Below, one piece after another: positions 32,923 through 44,037 of a stretch of 64,000 nucleotides of DNA (positions are counted from its first letter, which is position 1; every line of letters starts with the position of its first letter). Both the position numbers and the translations under genes were made by a program. Where the stretch lies: contig CP136061.1 in NCBI GenBank assembly GCA_032622095.1, positions 54,015,762 to 54,079,761 of the forward strand, written 5' to 3'. The notes below the pieces were generated by a model. That model was not told the DNA's origin. It made no database searches and was given only the letters and a program-made list of their open reading frames with translations. Origin of the DNA: Siphonodentalium dalli (Eukaryota; Mollusca; Scaphopoda; Gadilida; Siphonodentaliidae).

Positions 32923-34521
32923 GTGAGTTTTAATTTACACGTGCATATAAATGTTCGTAGGGGTCACGGTCACCGTAATGTACCTTACTCGGAGTGTATA
33001 ATCTTAAATTCTAAATACGTCAAATGAAAATGTCGAATAACATCAGTCAATATAATGTTAATCCAACTTAATATAGAAATACGTCACATGAAATTTATTA
33101 GATGTTAAAAACAACCAATATCGGTTGTCCGTATACTCACCAAGTCAAGACGCAATAAATGGGAAAGGACGCCATCGTATCGTATTTAACAATAGACAAA
33201 CACAATTTAATATATCTCGTGCAAATTGTAATATAAAGATCACTATTCAATGCATGGTTTTTAATGTAATGTATTGGGAAAGAACTCTATCGTATAATTT
33301 GTAACCAATGCATGGTGAACACGTGGAATTTATAAAATATAATGTAATAGACGTCACGGAAAAATAAAGTACAGATGCACAATAATTTGGATGAATCATT
33401 AACAACTACATGTATTAAAAATATATATGCAGGGACAGTGGAACCTCAAAAAATGTGGTCGCAATTTATTGGACAGGGTGGGATATATAGCCTAGTTTCT
33501 CTTCCATTGGGTCCTGGGAGAAGATAATCAGTGTGGGTACATATAATAATTGCGCTTAACCTGAGCGGAAGCACAGCTCAATTGCGCAAATCGTTGTAAG
33601 GAAGGTCAATTGCAATGGAGAGCGAAATTATTATTCCTATCGCCCACTCGTGCCAGATTTTTTCCAGACTCAAGGCGGGGTGGGCGGATGGGTATATATA
33701 TATATATATGTCGGGGCTGGAATAAATTACTAATTCAATTGTTTTTCAACAATGGAATTTACGCATGTTTGTCCTCTGTTATATACATTATATACATGTA
33801 GACTCTTATCTACACGAATATATCATTTAGAACACACTTAGCTCCTTGTATGGAATATATATATATATGGTCTGGGAAATATTTAAATATGTTGTTTGAA
33901 ACCAAATTAAAATGATACTATAGTATGGGTAACTGGTATGTAATTAGATTTTGTGATGGTATGTACGGGTAGGCAGTGGATTTATATTCCCAATATTATC
34001 AACAAACTGTATTTGATATGAGGAATGATAACATAGTCATTGAAATTAATTAAAAATAATTATGTAAAATTAAAAGTAATGAAAAACATAAAACTCTAAC
34101 AAATATAGTCGTCCTGGCTTGACAGATAACCATCTGACAAAACTAAAAAATAAATACTAAAAATATACGGAAACAACTAATACTGCACCTTTATGGGATA
34201 CAGACTCTGCTTTGATGTTCTGAAAGTTTGAGGTTGCATGCCAATTATATGTGACCCAGGCTCGATATCGTGGTCAGCATACATGAGAAGATTGTCGGGC
34301 ATATTGAATATTCAAATATGAGCGAAGATTTTGTTGAGTAAATTATATTTGGCGGCGAAAGATGCGATCGAGTGATAACTGTATAATAGATAAGTTTCCT
34401 AACTTTTTATTTTTTTGTTTAAGTGGCGATATAATTTTTTTTTAAATTAATAATAAAATATATGGCCTGACTCAGTTATCATTGTCATAGAACCTCATCG
34501 GCATAATATGGCTTTAGACCT

Positions 34522-34881
34522 TTAATGTGATGTGAAACACTCCGGCAGGGTGATCCAATAGAAATGGAGAATAATCTTGCTCAAAGTTGTTCTTTTTACG
34601 AATATTAATCCAAATTGCCAAAACACACTGTCATTGTGATATATTAATTAAATTCACCGACTCTGGGTGGCGAAATCATTTGTGTTTGTTTGTCACCGAT
34701 TGTATGTAAATATTTACAACTGAGCGTAGTTTTGACGATGTTTTCTATTGAGTGGTATGGTCGATTTCTTTGATATTTTCGACGATGTTGGTAGAATGCT
34801 ACATTCTCCAGGTTGGCATAACGCCTGAATACTAACTTATCAATTATCGCGAACTCGAACATGTCCATAATATATCTTTAA
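34522..34881 (-). mobile_element. Family B MITE, copy 3
   Basis: TTAATGTGATGTGAAACACT at the left and TCCATAATATATCTTTAA at the right; reversed relative to 35093-35465. The ends match at the TTAA termini. Confidence 0.92.
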
Positions 34882-34888
34882 AACGATT

Positions 34889-34988
34889 AGCCCCATGTGA
34901 GCGACAGTCGTACTACACATGTAATGCCACCTCATTCTAGCCCCATGTGAGCGACAGTCGTACTACACATGTAATGCCACCTCATTCT
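34889..34988. repeat. Perfect 50-bp tandem duplication
   Basis: AGCCCCATGTGAGCGACAGT through CCACCTCATTCT occurs twice back to back without a single difference, 7 bp after the end of family B copy 3. It is either recent or an assembly artefact. Confidence 0.98.
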
Positions 34989-35092
34989 TCCAGATATCAA
35001 ACCAGTTTCTAGCATAGTGCCTGCAGATACACATTATAACATTGGCCAATAAAATTCATATGTGAACAGGAAGTTTTCTGTCAATTATGTTT

Positions 35093-35465
35093 TTAAAGAC
35101 ATATTATGGACCTTTTCGAGTTCGTGAAACTGATGTTAGTATTCAGGTGTTATGCCAACCTGGAGAATGTAGCATTCTACTAACATCGTCGAAAATTTCA
35201 AAGAAATCGACCATACCACTCAATAGAAAACATCGTCAAAACTACGCTCAGTTGTAAATATTTACATTTGGATTCGGGACGCAACAATCGGCGACAAACA
35301 AACACAAATGATTTCGCCATCCAGAGTCAGTGCATTTAATTAATATATCAGACTGATGGTGTGTGTTGGCAATTTGGATTAATATTCGTAAAAAGAACAA
35401 CTTTGAGCAAGATTATTCTCCATTTCTATTGGATCACCCTGCCGGAGTGTTTCACATCACTTTAT
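35093..35465 (+). mobile_element. Family B MITE, copy 4, full length
   Basis: Runs TTAAAGACATATTATGGACC to GTGTTTCACATCACTTTATA. This uninterrupted copy serves as the reference for the nested pair at 19659-20388. Confidence 0.93.
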
Positions 35466-35797
35466 AACACAGTATGAAAATAAGTATTGTATTCGATATT
35501 CTCATTCACTTTAGCGGAATGTTCTCTGTCACATATACACGTCATTCATATAAACAAATTCTATATTTGAACGATTCAAGATGTAAATGTACTGATAACT
35601 CCTTTTTTTCATGATCAAACAAATGAGAAAATGGTTTGTTGTATCGACGATATTGGTGTTCATTAATGTCATAAATGACATTCCGATGTATATATTGTAC
35701 AAGAAACAGTCTTGATTATTATCGGATAATACCATTTCTACTTTGGGTAATTCCTGACTAACAAAATTTTTGGATAAAATAACTCAACTATGATAAA

Positions 35798-36178
35798 TTA
35801 TAGACATATTATGGACTTGTTAGGGTGCGTGAAACTTATAAATAAGTACTCAGGCGCTATGCCAACCTGCGGAATGTATCATTCTACTAACATCGCCGAA
35901 AATTTCTAAGAAATTGACCATACCATTCCATTGAAAACATCGTCTGAACTACGCTCAATTGTAAATATTTACATCCAGGTTCGGGACGCAACTATCGGCG
36001 ATAATCTAGCGCAAATCATTCCACTATCGAGTGCCATTGAATTTAATTTATATATATATATAAGAATGACAATACGTGTTGTCAATTTGGAATAATATTC
36101 GTAAAAATAACTACATTGAGCAAGAATATTCTCCATTTATATTTTATCACCCTACTGGAGTGTTTCACATCACTTTAA
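35798..36178 (+). mobile_element. Family B MITE, copy 5
   Basis: Starts TTATAGACATATTATGGACT (left TTAA mutated) and ends TTTCACATCACTTTAA. Same orientation as copy 4, with a small TA expansion inside. Confidence 0.92.
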
Positions 36179-37387
36179 AAGATGTCTGGCAATAGATAGG
36201 GGGTAGTCGCCTCTGTCTGCGCTTTACGACGCTGTCTGTTAGAATGCTCCTACACACAATATTGCTCAGTTCAACGGTCATTATGTTTCAAACTTCACGA
36301 AAATTTCAAAATATATTGTCGATCACGATAATTTCGTTTAGATGATACGATACATTACGATAATTTAAAAATATATCGATATTCCATATGATATCGATAA
36401 ACCGTGAAGCCCTATAAATGCAACTGTTGTTTCAATGTTTGTTCCAAATACTAAATTAGTAAGATCCACTAGCAACTTAGAAGGGCGTGCTATTACATGA
36501 CAATGGTGTTACCACACCGCACCACTCGAAAATGGCATTAACACTTTCTATACAAAATTATTTCTCCCACTCAGTTATAAAAGTATATATCGGTATGGTA
36601 TATTATTCCTCTGGAGGGATTTCCGGGAGAATAAGCACATAGCAGATAATATAATCAGAGAAGGAGTAAACTGTTCTATTTATTGGAGGGAAATTAATGT
36701 TCAGATAATAAATTCAACAAACCACATGAAGACCTACCAATGATCGTTTGTTAAACGTATTATCTGAACAGTTCCTACGGAGTAACTACTCACAATGAGT
36801 ATAGAGTATAGAAAATGTTAAACATTAATTTTTCCAACTGTTAACAAATATCATCAACCAATTTATAACCGCATCATAAAATTTCAGTCTCGGTAAGCAT
36901 TGGTCATTAGACTTTATCTCGGACACTATATTGCCGAGCCATTTGACCCATCATGTTGTTTATTACTGTATCTGGTGGCAAAACTATATTGCTTTTGCTT
37001 TACGATATCACTCCTAATCACAACAGGTTACAAGTGGGAACATTCTTCGTAGTAAAGTTGAATATGCTTGCCAATAAGTGATGTGACATTATAACTCTTA
37101 ACAATATGCCACAGAGTCAATACTTACTGTATATGCGAAATGTCAAATCGCACATTCCGTGGTACGATTAATTGCGACATTTACTATTTTATATAATCAC
37201 TAAACGCTTTTTAAATTCTGAAAACGCCTTAAAAGGGGGTTAAAGTGAAATTTCAGCGTAGCTCCAAATCTAAAATCTAATAGATTGATTTAATCAATAA
37301 GTATGTGAATATGTACATATGTGCAAAATGTAATGCTTCAGTCATAAAGTGAACAATTTTGTTACTAATCTACCCTATACGATTTAT

Positions 37388-37530
37388 ATTTTAACGTAAA
37401 AAGTTGATGAAAATATAATAAAAGTTGTTATTGATTTGTTTATGTCAATGTTGACTAAAATACAAAGCGTAAAACTAGTTGTCAGATTCTTCTCTTTATT
37501 ATATTTTCATAAACTTTTTACGTCAAAATA
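37388..37530. repeat. Inverted repeat, ~37-bp arms
   Basis: AACGTAAAAAGTTGATGAAA with ATATAATAAAAG pairs with CTTTATTATATTTTCATAAA and CTTTTTACGTC across ~70 bp. Confidence 0.85.
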
Positions 37531-37689
37531 TATAAGAATACGGAACGTGTTATTCGACTCTCAAGATGTTATCATACTCTCAGCACTGCGTTATTAAGTC
37601 ATATTTGTGCGTCATTTTGTTATCCTGGTGCGTTAATTTAACAGAAATGGCTGGTGATGTTGTAGCTTTAAGAACGTATTAGGTCTAAC

Positions 37690-38320
37690 CGTGTGTTTCA
37701 GTGTGGTCTGTGTCGTACCAAACTGGTGTAGAAAATATAATAAACACAATATTTAAAGATGCATAATCCGAATTAACGCTCGTAAATTACCATTTCATTG
37801 GCTTCGGGAGGGGGGGGTCAATATTTTATTCGAGTCAATGAACCCACCAATCAAAGATCAGTTATCAAATATCGTATTTTTCACTATAATTTTTTAGTGT
37901 CCCAGTAAAAAGTAGACGAGAAGACGGTCTCGGACCGAATTGCGGATGAAGATGGATAACTCTAAAATCATGGCTTTTTTGTGTCAGATATTTGACAAAC
38001 CGCCAAAATTTAGTTGAACAAAATTTTGATAAACAACAGCTTTTGGGCGATTTGATACTATAGTTGACTGTGGTTAGCATTATATTTGGGCAATTAATCG
38101 ATTATGATAACTGAAGCGGCATTTCAAAAAATGATGATGTTGTTGTTGTTTATGTTGTTGTTGTTGTTGTAATCTGATTATGTGGGGACCGTCGAATCGG
38201 ATTGAATACCTTTGACTCTAAACTCGTGAGATGCTAACGCCTCGTAAAATAATCCTCCGCATCTCAATCGAGGAGAAACCCCGACGCTACTCAGGACAGT
38301 TAACTATTGTCTATTTACTT
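37690..38320. mobile_element. Family H element split by family A copy 6
   Basis: The outer parts (GAAAATATAATAAACACAA at ~37722; CGCCTCGTAAAATAATCCTC to GACGCTACTCAGGACAG and TTAACTATTGTC near 38300) match 51130-51335 in order. Family A copy 6 occupies 37753-38213 between them. Confidence 0.75.
37753..38213 (-). mobile_element. Family A MITE, copy 6
   Basis: Reversed: TTTAAAGATGCATAATCCG at the left, GAATCGGATTGAATACC at the right. Contains a GTT microsatellite (~38141-38170), the complement of the CAACAAC run found in other copies. Confidence 0.9.
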
Positions 38321-38849
38321 TCTCGTTCATTTCCGTTATTTAAACTGTTTAATGTGAAGAACTGCCTCGAGTTTTTTTATGATTTATTTTTTCCACAATT
38401 TTAAAGCCACATGTCGGTTTGCGCTCCAGAATACACCTAATAATACTTGCTTTTTATATTTGTTTTACCGGTTTCGAAATCAGTCGATAAAAACCTGAAC
38501 CAGGGGTATATATGTCAATTATTTTCCAAATTAATGCATTACCTTACCATTACTTGTCGTTTTCTGCATTACATATTATTTTTGAAAATGAGAAGTAGTT
38601 GCATTACCATTACGTTTAGCGTGTTAGGTTTAACGTTTATTAAATAAAGTCTATGGTTGTGGTCTCAAAGTTTGTGCAACAGTCACACCGACCCAATGTT
38701 TTAAAACCAATTATGTTTTATCTATAAATTATAAATGAATGTTTTTTCAACAAAAATCGTAATCGTCCATGTGCTACCGTGCCAATGGGAATTAGAAAAT
38801 GGTGGTCGTAATTTCCCTTATACAATATTATGATCCATTTTTATAAGCA

Positions 38850-39569
38850 TTCGGTACGTGGCCATAGGAACAGCCTAATGCTCTCTATCGCTATATGGTA
38901 TCACCCGAATGGTCTGTTCTAAAAATAGACAAATAAACGGGCCCAATAAAATATTCGAAATAAAATCAATATTAATTGATAGAAGCCTTTCCGGACAGGG
39001 GTCTTCAGTTCATATTGATTATATTATACCCACGCAACTATTTAAAGATGGATTATCTCTTTAAATAACAAATTTTAAATAGTTGCGTGGGTATAAAATA
39101 ATAGATATGAACTGAAGACCTATGTCCGGAAAAGCTTCTATCAATTAATATTGATTTTATTTCGAATATTAAATCGGGCCCATTTATGTTACTATTTTTA
39201 GAACCGACCATTCGGATGAGACCGTATTGCGATATAGAGCACTGGTCTGTTCCTACGGCTACGCAACGAATGTCAAATGTCACAGATTGGTTGTTTATAT
39301 TGTTTTGTTCCACAGATATAAGCGATAATGAGTATAATTAACCTTTATTTGTGACAAAATTGCACAATATAATTTCTGGTCTCTGTTAACAGTAACCAAT
39401 ATTGTTCGTTAGCTGAAGAAACACACCTTTTTAGACCAGAAAATATTCGAAATAAAATTAATATTAATCAATAGAAGCATTTCCGGACAGGAGTCTTCGA
39501 TTCAAATCTAATATTTTATACCCCGGTAACTATATAATACATGTTTACAAAGAGATAATCCACCTTTAA
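38850..39569. mobile_element. Family C copy 2 inside a larger palindrome
   Basis: 39042-39569 is a full family C element: TTTAAAGATGGATTATCTC at the left and GAGATAATCCACCTTTAAA at the right. The ~190 bp before it (38850-39041) are the reverse complement of its own left part (CTTTCCGGACAGGGGTCTTC, GGGCCC, CACCCGAATGGTCTG), so a second head-to-head partial copy lies next to it. Confidence 0.88.
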
Positions 39570-39931
39570 AATCAACTAAAACAGTAGAACTTACTCAAAA
39601 TCCTGTGATTAAGGAATTATGGATTATGAGTAGCTGCTCTTTTTTGTTTTGTTTTGTTTTTTGTAGACCTTATAAATCTATCTTATTTATGAATTATTAA
39701 TTAACAGGCCGCCCTGGTGTGTGAATGTACAAACATATACCTCTGTAGTTTAATACACCGCATACAGATTACATATACCAACTAAACTGGAACCAGTGTG
39801 CTACTTATTAATACTCCAACTGGGGAATTTTATTTTCTTGGAACAAGATTATAGAGAAATGTATAGCGAACACCAATATATATTAATTAATATTTGGATG
39901 TTTGGATGTTTTTGTTCTCTCTTTCCACAAG

Positions 39932-40150
39932 TTGGAAACACAAAGGCGAAGTCCGAACCAATCACAGAGACGATGATGACAGAGGACAGTACCCCGACAT
40001 CAGAGAAAAGCAGCACCCCGACATCAGAGAAAAACACCACCCCGACATCAGAGCAAAGGACCACCCCGACATCAGAACAAAGCACCGCCACGACAACAAC
40101 TCCGGGTGCACAGACTACAGGTACCACCACCACCACAACAACCACCATTG
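39932..40150 (+). CDS. PAN-lectin gene exon 2: Ser/Thr/Pro-rich mucin-like stalk
   Basis: A 219-bp exon (73 codons) between CTTTCCACAAG and G|GTAAGT. It begins and ends in phase 1, so it fits exactly between the exons either side. After ~20 polar residues (VGNTKAKSEPITE) come four 8-residue repeats of the form STPTSEK(S/N) or TTPTSEQ(R/S), then a Thr-rich run with TTTTTTTTI. Such segments are usually heavily O-glycosylated and hold binding domains apart outside the cell. There are no cysteines. The long antisense valine-rich frame here is a shadow. Confidence 0.8.
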
Positions 40151-40251
40151 GTAAGTCTATTGAGCCATGTAATTGAAGTCATTCCACAGTTCCTTGACAA
40201 AAATAATTTTAACTCTTTGATGACTGAAGCTTCCTGATTTTTCACAAAAAC

Positions 40252-40322
40252 CCTGTGCCAATGCATTCTCTTATATATTCGAGTCGCCCATATGGCGCCT
40301 CGCATATATAAGAGAATGCATT
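40252..40322. mobile_element. Family E palindromic repeat, copy 1
   Basis: AATGCATTCTCTTATATAT pairs with ATATATAAGAGAATGCATT around CCCATATGGCGCCTCGC. Related sequence at 42515-42740 and a half copy near 62840-62860. Confidence 0.8.
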
Positions 40323-40766
40323 TACCTAACAATATTTACCTTGATCTTGTAAAATTTGCTTCTAAAAATAGGCGCCTGGTGTGTTGAATATATAGTCCCA
40401 AGCATGTTCAAAGAGCAATGCTCGGCATGTTTCGCGGGGGGGGGGCATAAAATATAACATGCTAGTGTGCTATATCTATATATACATGTACAGTTCCGAA
40501 AGGATGGCCAGATTACTATAAAGTGGACTCAATCCGTTTTCGAGATGTGAGGGACTGCGGTTTGACTCCACGCCTCCATAACCCTTTAACCCTTTCTATA
40601 CTGAATGGATTATAAAATTGGTTATAAAATTATGCATTGGAATGGTCTATTGTTCAGTTGCATGGGTGGACATTCGTGGAATGTAAGCAGACGACAGACA
40701 GAAACAAAGATAATTCAAGTGCAGAAAGATTTCTACTATAGTTGGTGGGAAATGTTCAGATAATAA

Positions 40767-41218
40767 TTTACAGGTAATCAATCCGATCAGACGGTCCCCA
40801 TATCACCAAGTTACGACAACAACATTTCTTAAAATACGCTTTTGTTATCAGAATCGATTGATTACAACAAAATAATGCTAACCGCTCTCAACTATGATAT
40901 AAAATTTCCCAAAAGTGTTATTTATCAACATGTTGTTCAACGAAATATGACCGTATTATCACTTGCATATCACGAAATTTGGCCGTATTACAACTTGATT
41001 TTAGTGTTATCCATCATTTTGTCCGAGACGGTCGGTTTGACGACTCTGTTCTGAGCCACAAATTATTACACATTTCGAGAAATAACAAATGTCAAAAATC
41101 GATATCTGATCACTCTGAGCTTTGATGGGTGTGTTCCTCGACTCGAATCAAATAGTTTTCACCCCGAAGCCAAAGAAATAGTCATTTGGGAGCGTTATTT
41201 CGGATTATGCATCTTTAA
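40767..41218 (+). mobile_element. Family A MITE, copy 7, inside another repeat
   Basis: TTTACAGGTAATCAATCCGA to GGATTATGCATCTTTAA. The host sequence on the left (GACGACAGACAGAA ... GGGAAATGTTCAGATAATAA) and right (TATCTGAA ... AGAAAGGGTTAA) also occurs at 43130-43306 without the insert, so the insertion site can be read directly. Confidence 0.88.
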
Positions 41219-41480
41219 ACAAACAACCTTATTATCTGAATATTTCCAATTCGTAAATAATGATTAGTATAGAAAGGGTTAATAGCGATGTCATATATCT
41301 TACTTGTATTTAAATTCGCGCAGTTCTATTTTTCGTGCAATCACATGTGCGCGAATCTAAAACTGAAGGAAAAGTAGTACGATTCAAAACGTTTAAAATA
41401 GCGTTTCCGAGGTAGAGAGTTTATTGGCAATGTGTTGTCTATATTACTTTGGAGATAAGCGTACTCTGATGATTAGGATA

Positions 41481-41623
41481 TTCGTGCAGTTACTTCTAAT
41501 TTTTGTTGACAAGTCGGCGAGTTCACAAACTGTTGCTCGAATCCCCGAATAGCTTACGAAACAGGGTATGTCTATTTCCATTGCAATTCAATCCATCAAA
41601 AAAATTAGAAGTAACTACACGAA
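41481..41623. repeat. Fold-back element with arms ~28 bp
   Basis: TTCGTGCAGTTACTTCTAAT pairs with ATTAGAAGTAACTACACGAA. The centre (GGCGAGTTCACAAACTGTTG ... GAAACAGGGTATGTCTATTTCC) matches 28572-28639. Confidence 0.85.
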
Positions 41624-42026
41624 AATCACTTTTGACATGGCATGCATGCTTTGAAGGGAGATGGTCACTCGTGGTTACTGTGCCCATGGTCATTTATAAC
41701 TATCTCCCTATTTCATATCAATGATGTCAATAGCTATTTAATTGTATCATTTGATCAATGATAGTATACATAACTATCATGACAACCATATTTATAAGTA
41801 TCAATTACAATTTTCTCGCTGGACATCTAAATTGAGATGGTCTTTATAGCTACCCCGATGAACGATTAGGAACCAAAACTGTCATCGGATACACGATTTT
41901 GTGGAATTTGTTTGAATTCGCGAACCAAGCGGTGTGATGTTAAAGTGCACGAATTTAAAACTGAGCGAAAAATAGTACTGCGCGAATTTAAATACAAGTA
42001 TAACGTATAATACTTCATTTCTACAG

Positions 42027-42277
42027 TATGTCCAAATGACGCCTCACGGTACACACTGGACGAGAAGGACTACTGTCTCAGATACGATCCAACTGAAAAA
42101 CAATGTGACGCCGGCAAAGTGGATTGTTCTAGTCGCGGAGGCCATCTCATCACCATAACAGGCCATCTCATCACCATAACAGACCGCACGATGCTGGATG
42201 ATCTGGAGGCATAACAGGCCGCACGATGCTGGATGATCTGGAGGCATTGCTGCCAGGTTTCGGTCATGACGATAACG
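42027..42277 (+). CDS. PAN-lectin gene exon 3: N-terminal half of C-type lectin domain, frame-broken
   Basis: Acceptor TTTCTACAG at 42026, phase 1. It encodes an extra-disulfide start (CPND ... DYCLRYD), then DCSSRGGHLITIT, the hallmark 'C..RGGHL' of C-type lectin-like domains. Two tandem duplications follow: a 21-bp unit (42141-42161 and 42162-42182, in frame, repeating GHLITIT) and an overlapping 35-bp unit (42176-42210 and 42211-42245, one mismatch). The second shifts the frame and gives TAA at 42212-42214. Without the 35 extra bases the exon would be 216 bp and would meet the donor G|GTATTT at 42278 in phase 1, as the other exons do. So the allele shown is either a pseudogene, a recent mutation or an assembly error. 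Confidence 0.8.
42141..42245. repeat. Overlapping 21-bp and 35-bp tandem duplications in lectin exon
   Basis: The units share ATAACAG at their junction (42176-42182), so the second duplication arose on top of, or together with, the first. Near-identity of the copies (none and one mismatch) points to recent origin. Confidence 0.95.
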
Positions 42278-42345
42278 GTATTTATAGAATTACACTGAAT
42301 ATTATTGTCTATCCCTTTCATGTCTGGTCAGGTGCTTCCTGAAAC

Positions 42346-42496
42346 CAAGCCTTGAAATAGTGTGTCTGTCATTTGCAGAATGAGGTTCCCAGAGGGTGAA
42401 ATTGGTGATGCTAGCCCGCTATGCGGGGTAGCATTACTAAATTCACCCTCTGTGGACCTCATTCTGCAAATGACAGACACACTATTTCAAGGCTTG
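42346..42496. repeat. 151-bp palindrome
   Basis: CAAGCCTTGAAATAGTGTGT ... GAATGAGGT returns as ACCTCATTC ... ACACACTATTTCAAGGCTTG around GCTAGCCCGC/GGGGTAGC. Probably a hairpin MITE, about 70 bp past the third exon. Confidence 0.95.
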
Positions 42497-42514
42497 TCCT
42501 GAACTTTTGCAAAA

Positions 42515-42632
42515 ACCCTGTGCCAACGCATTATCTTGTATGTATGCGATTCGTCCATATGGCGCCTCGCAATTATAAGAGAATGCATTGGCCTCACAAT
42601 GATTACCTTGATCTTGTAAGCAAGTGCATTCT

Positions 42633-42679
<47 letters not shown>

Positions 42680-42745
42680 CAGATATGGGAGACTCGCATG
42701 CGAATATATATAAAAGAATGCACTGGAACAGGGTCTGTAATGCTG
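42515..42745. mobile_element. Family E element, copy 2, with (TA)n
   Basis: CCCTGTGCCAACGCATTATC, CCATATGGCGCCTCGC and ATAAGAGAATGCATT match copy 1. A TA run of ~40 bp (42635-42676) has expanded inside, followed by an inverted end (AAAAGAATGCACTGGAACAG). Confidence 0.75.
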
Positions 42746-43592
42746 CACCCACGCACCTCCCGTCATGAAAGGGTTAAGATTTGCCCCTTGAGATTAAAAA
42801 AGCCAAATTTCAACGGTATTCTGGTAGCGCGTATACTTACACACAATTAGTGGCCGGGGATAATGGTATACCCGGGGGTAATTTTTAGACAGTGATCTGC
42901 CGCTATGGTCGAATTTACCCCAAAAGTGGCCACCAATATCATAGTTATCTCACAATCGGGAATTTAGCAACAGTTTATATGGTCCGTTTGGAATCCTGAC
43001 TTTACTTATACACACAATTTGTGGCCGGTCATAATGACCAGGGTACCCTGCATGGTATTATTACAGTGCATGACAGACCATAGCTGTGGTCTCATGTTCA
43101 TTTGTAGGGATGTCATTTGAATATTAGCAGACGACAGATATACAGACAGAGAGATAATGCAAGACTGTATTGCAGAAGGATTCTTATGCATTAGTGGGAA
43201 ATGCTCAGATAATAAATTCAACAAACGGCTGTTAGTCGAAGTTGTTTTCTGAACAATTCACACGGGAACTAAACGCGTCAATTACAATTTAGTAAAGAAA
43301 GGGTTAAATATAGTAGTGCGTCATTTCCACTCGTGAGTCGCTCCAGATGCATGAGCTAGCTGCATGTTAAATATTTTGAAATCATTTCACAGAAAGTTAA
43401 CCATATGAGCCGACCAATGGCCAAATCAATACAAGTTTTCCTAATTTCAAATAAATGTCAGAAGTAATGATTTGGGGGGGGGGGGGGGCAAAATACGAAA
43501 ATGTGCTGGTTTGTCTCACATCTGAATAGATTTATACATAGAGACGATATCTCCAAAAGGGACTTCACTGAATCCATTGTTTTTATTTTCAG

Positions 43593-43807
43593 TGGACATT
43601 TGCATTGATGGCTTGGACCTGCACGGCGATGACGTAATGTATGGGATAGACAACAACGTTCTACCGTGGATCGAATGGACATCAGGGGTACCACAGCGCG
43701 GATCGCAGGACTGCATGAGAATCGCATTCGATACGGACAAATATCGGATGAAGGACGTCAAGTGCGTCAGCGCCATCATGAAGATGGCGCACATTTGTGA
43801 ATTGTAG
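43593..43807 (+). CDS. PAN-lectin gene exon 4: C-terminal half of C-type lectin domain and stop
   Basis: Acceptor TTTTTATTTTCAG at 43592, phase 1, then 71 codons to TAG at 43805. It reads DICIDGLDLHGDD, then PWIEWTSGVPQRGSQDC, then MKDVKCVSAIMKMAHICEL. The 'W..G.P...C.......C....iCE' layout is the conserved second half of a C-type lectin-like domain, including the two internal disulfide cysteines and the final HICE. The calcium/sugar motifs are altered: GVP in place of EPN/QPD and MKD in place of WND. Classical calcium-dependent sugar binding is therefore doubtful. A transposon begins 8 bp after the stop; the first AATAAA beyond is at 44589. Confidence 0.85.
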
Positions 43808-43816
43808 ATATAATTA

Positions 43817-44034
43817 CAGTAATGCCCTAAGTAATCGACTCCTTAACCACAGCAGAATTATGGGTAACTTTTCAGGATTTAGTCGGAAATATGGCTTGTT
43901 GCCATTCACCGAAAAGCTCTCACTCTCACTAGAGCTTTCCGATGAATGGCAACAAGCCATATTTCCGACTAAATCATGAAAAGTTACCCATAATTCTGCT
44001 GTGGTTAAGGTGTCGATTACTTGGGGCATTACTG
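43817..44034. mobile_element. Family F hairpin MITE, copy 1
   Basis: ~100-bp arms: CAGTAATGCCCTAAGTAATC ... GGAAATATGGCTTGTTGCCA and its reverse complement, ending GGCATTACTG. TA at the left, TG at the right (decayed TA). It sits in the presumed 3' UTR of the lectin gene. Homologous to 62502-62712. Confidence 0.93.
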
Positions 44035-44037
44035 TGT

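Larger units (their letters stand above)
32923..39931 (+). other. Intron 1 of PAN-lectin gene (7.0 kb)
   Basis: Bounded by GTGAGT and CTCTCTTTCCACAAG. It contains three family B elements, a 50-bp duplication, a family H element split by family A copy 6, a family C palindrome and short TA repeats near 33695 and 33860. No additional domain exon was recognised, but a small one could be hidden. Confidence 0.65.
40151..42026 (+). other. Intron 2 of PAN-lectin gene
   Basis: From GTAAGT to TACTTCATTTCTACAG. Holds a small palindromic element, family A copy 7 inside another repeat, and a fold-back element (41481-41623). No exon seen. Confidence 0.7.
42278..43592 (+). other. Intron 3 of PAN-lectin gene
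   Basis: From GTATTT (a weak donor) to GTTTTTATTTTCAG. Contains a 151-bp palindrome, a family E element with a long TA run, a copy of the repeat that hosts family A copy 7 (43130-43306) and a 12-14 base G run near 43474. Confidence 0.65.

Noticed and set aside
39849-40148. Valine-rich 99-codon antisense frame opposite the Thr-rich exon
   Set aside because: It is the exact shadow of ACC/ACA codons in a well-supported spliced exon on the other strand.
42421-42768. 115-codon frame over the intron 3 palindrome and TA run
   Set aside because: Consists largely of translated (TA)n and palindrome sequence; not a gene.
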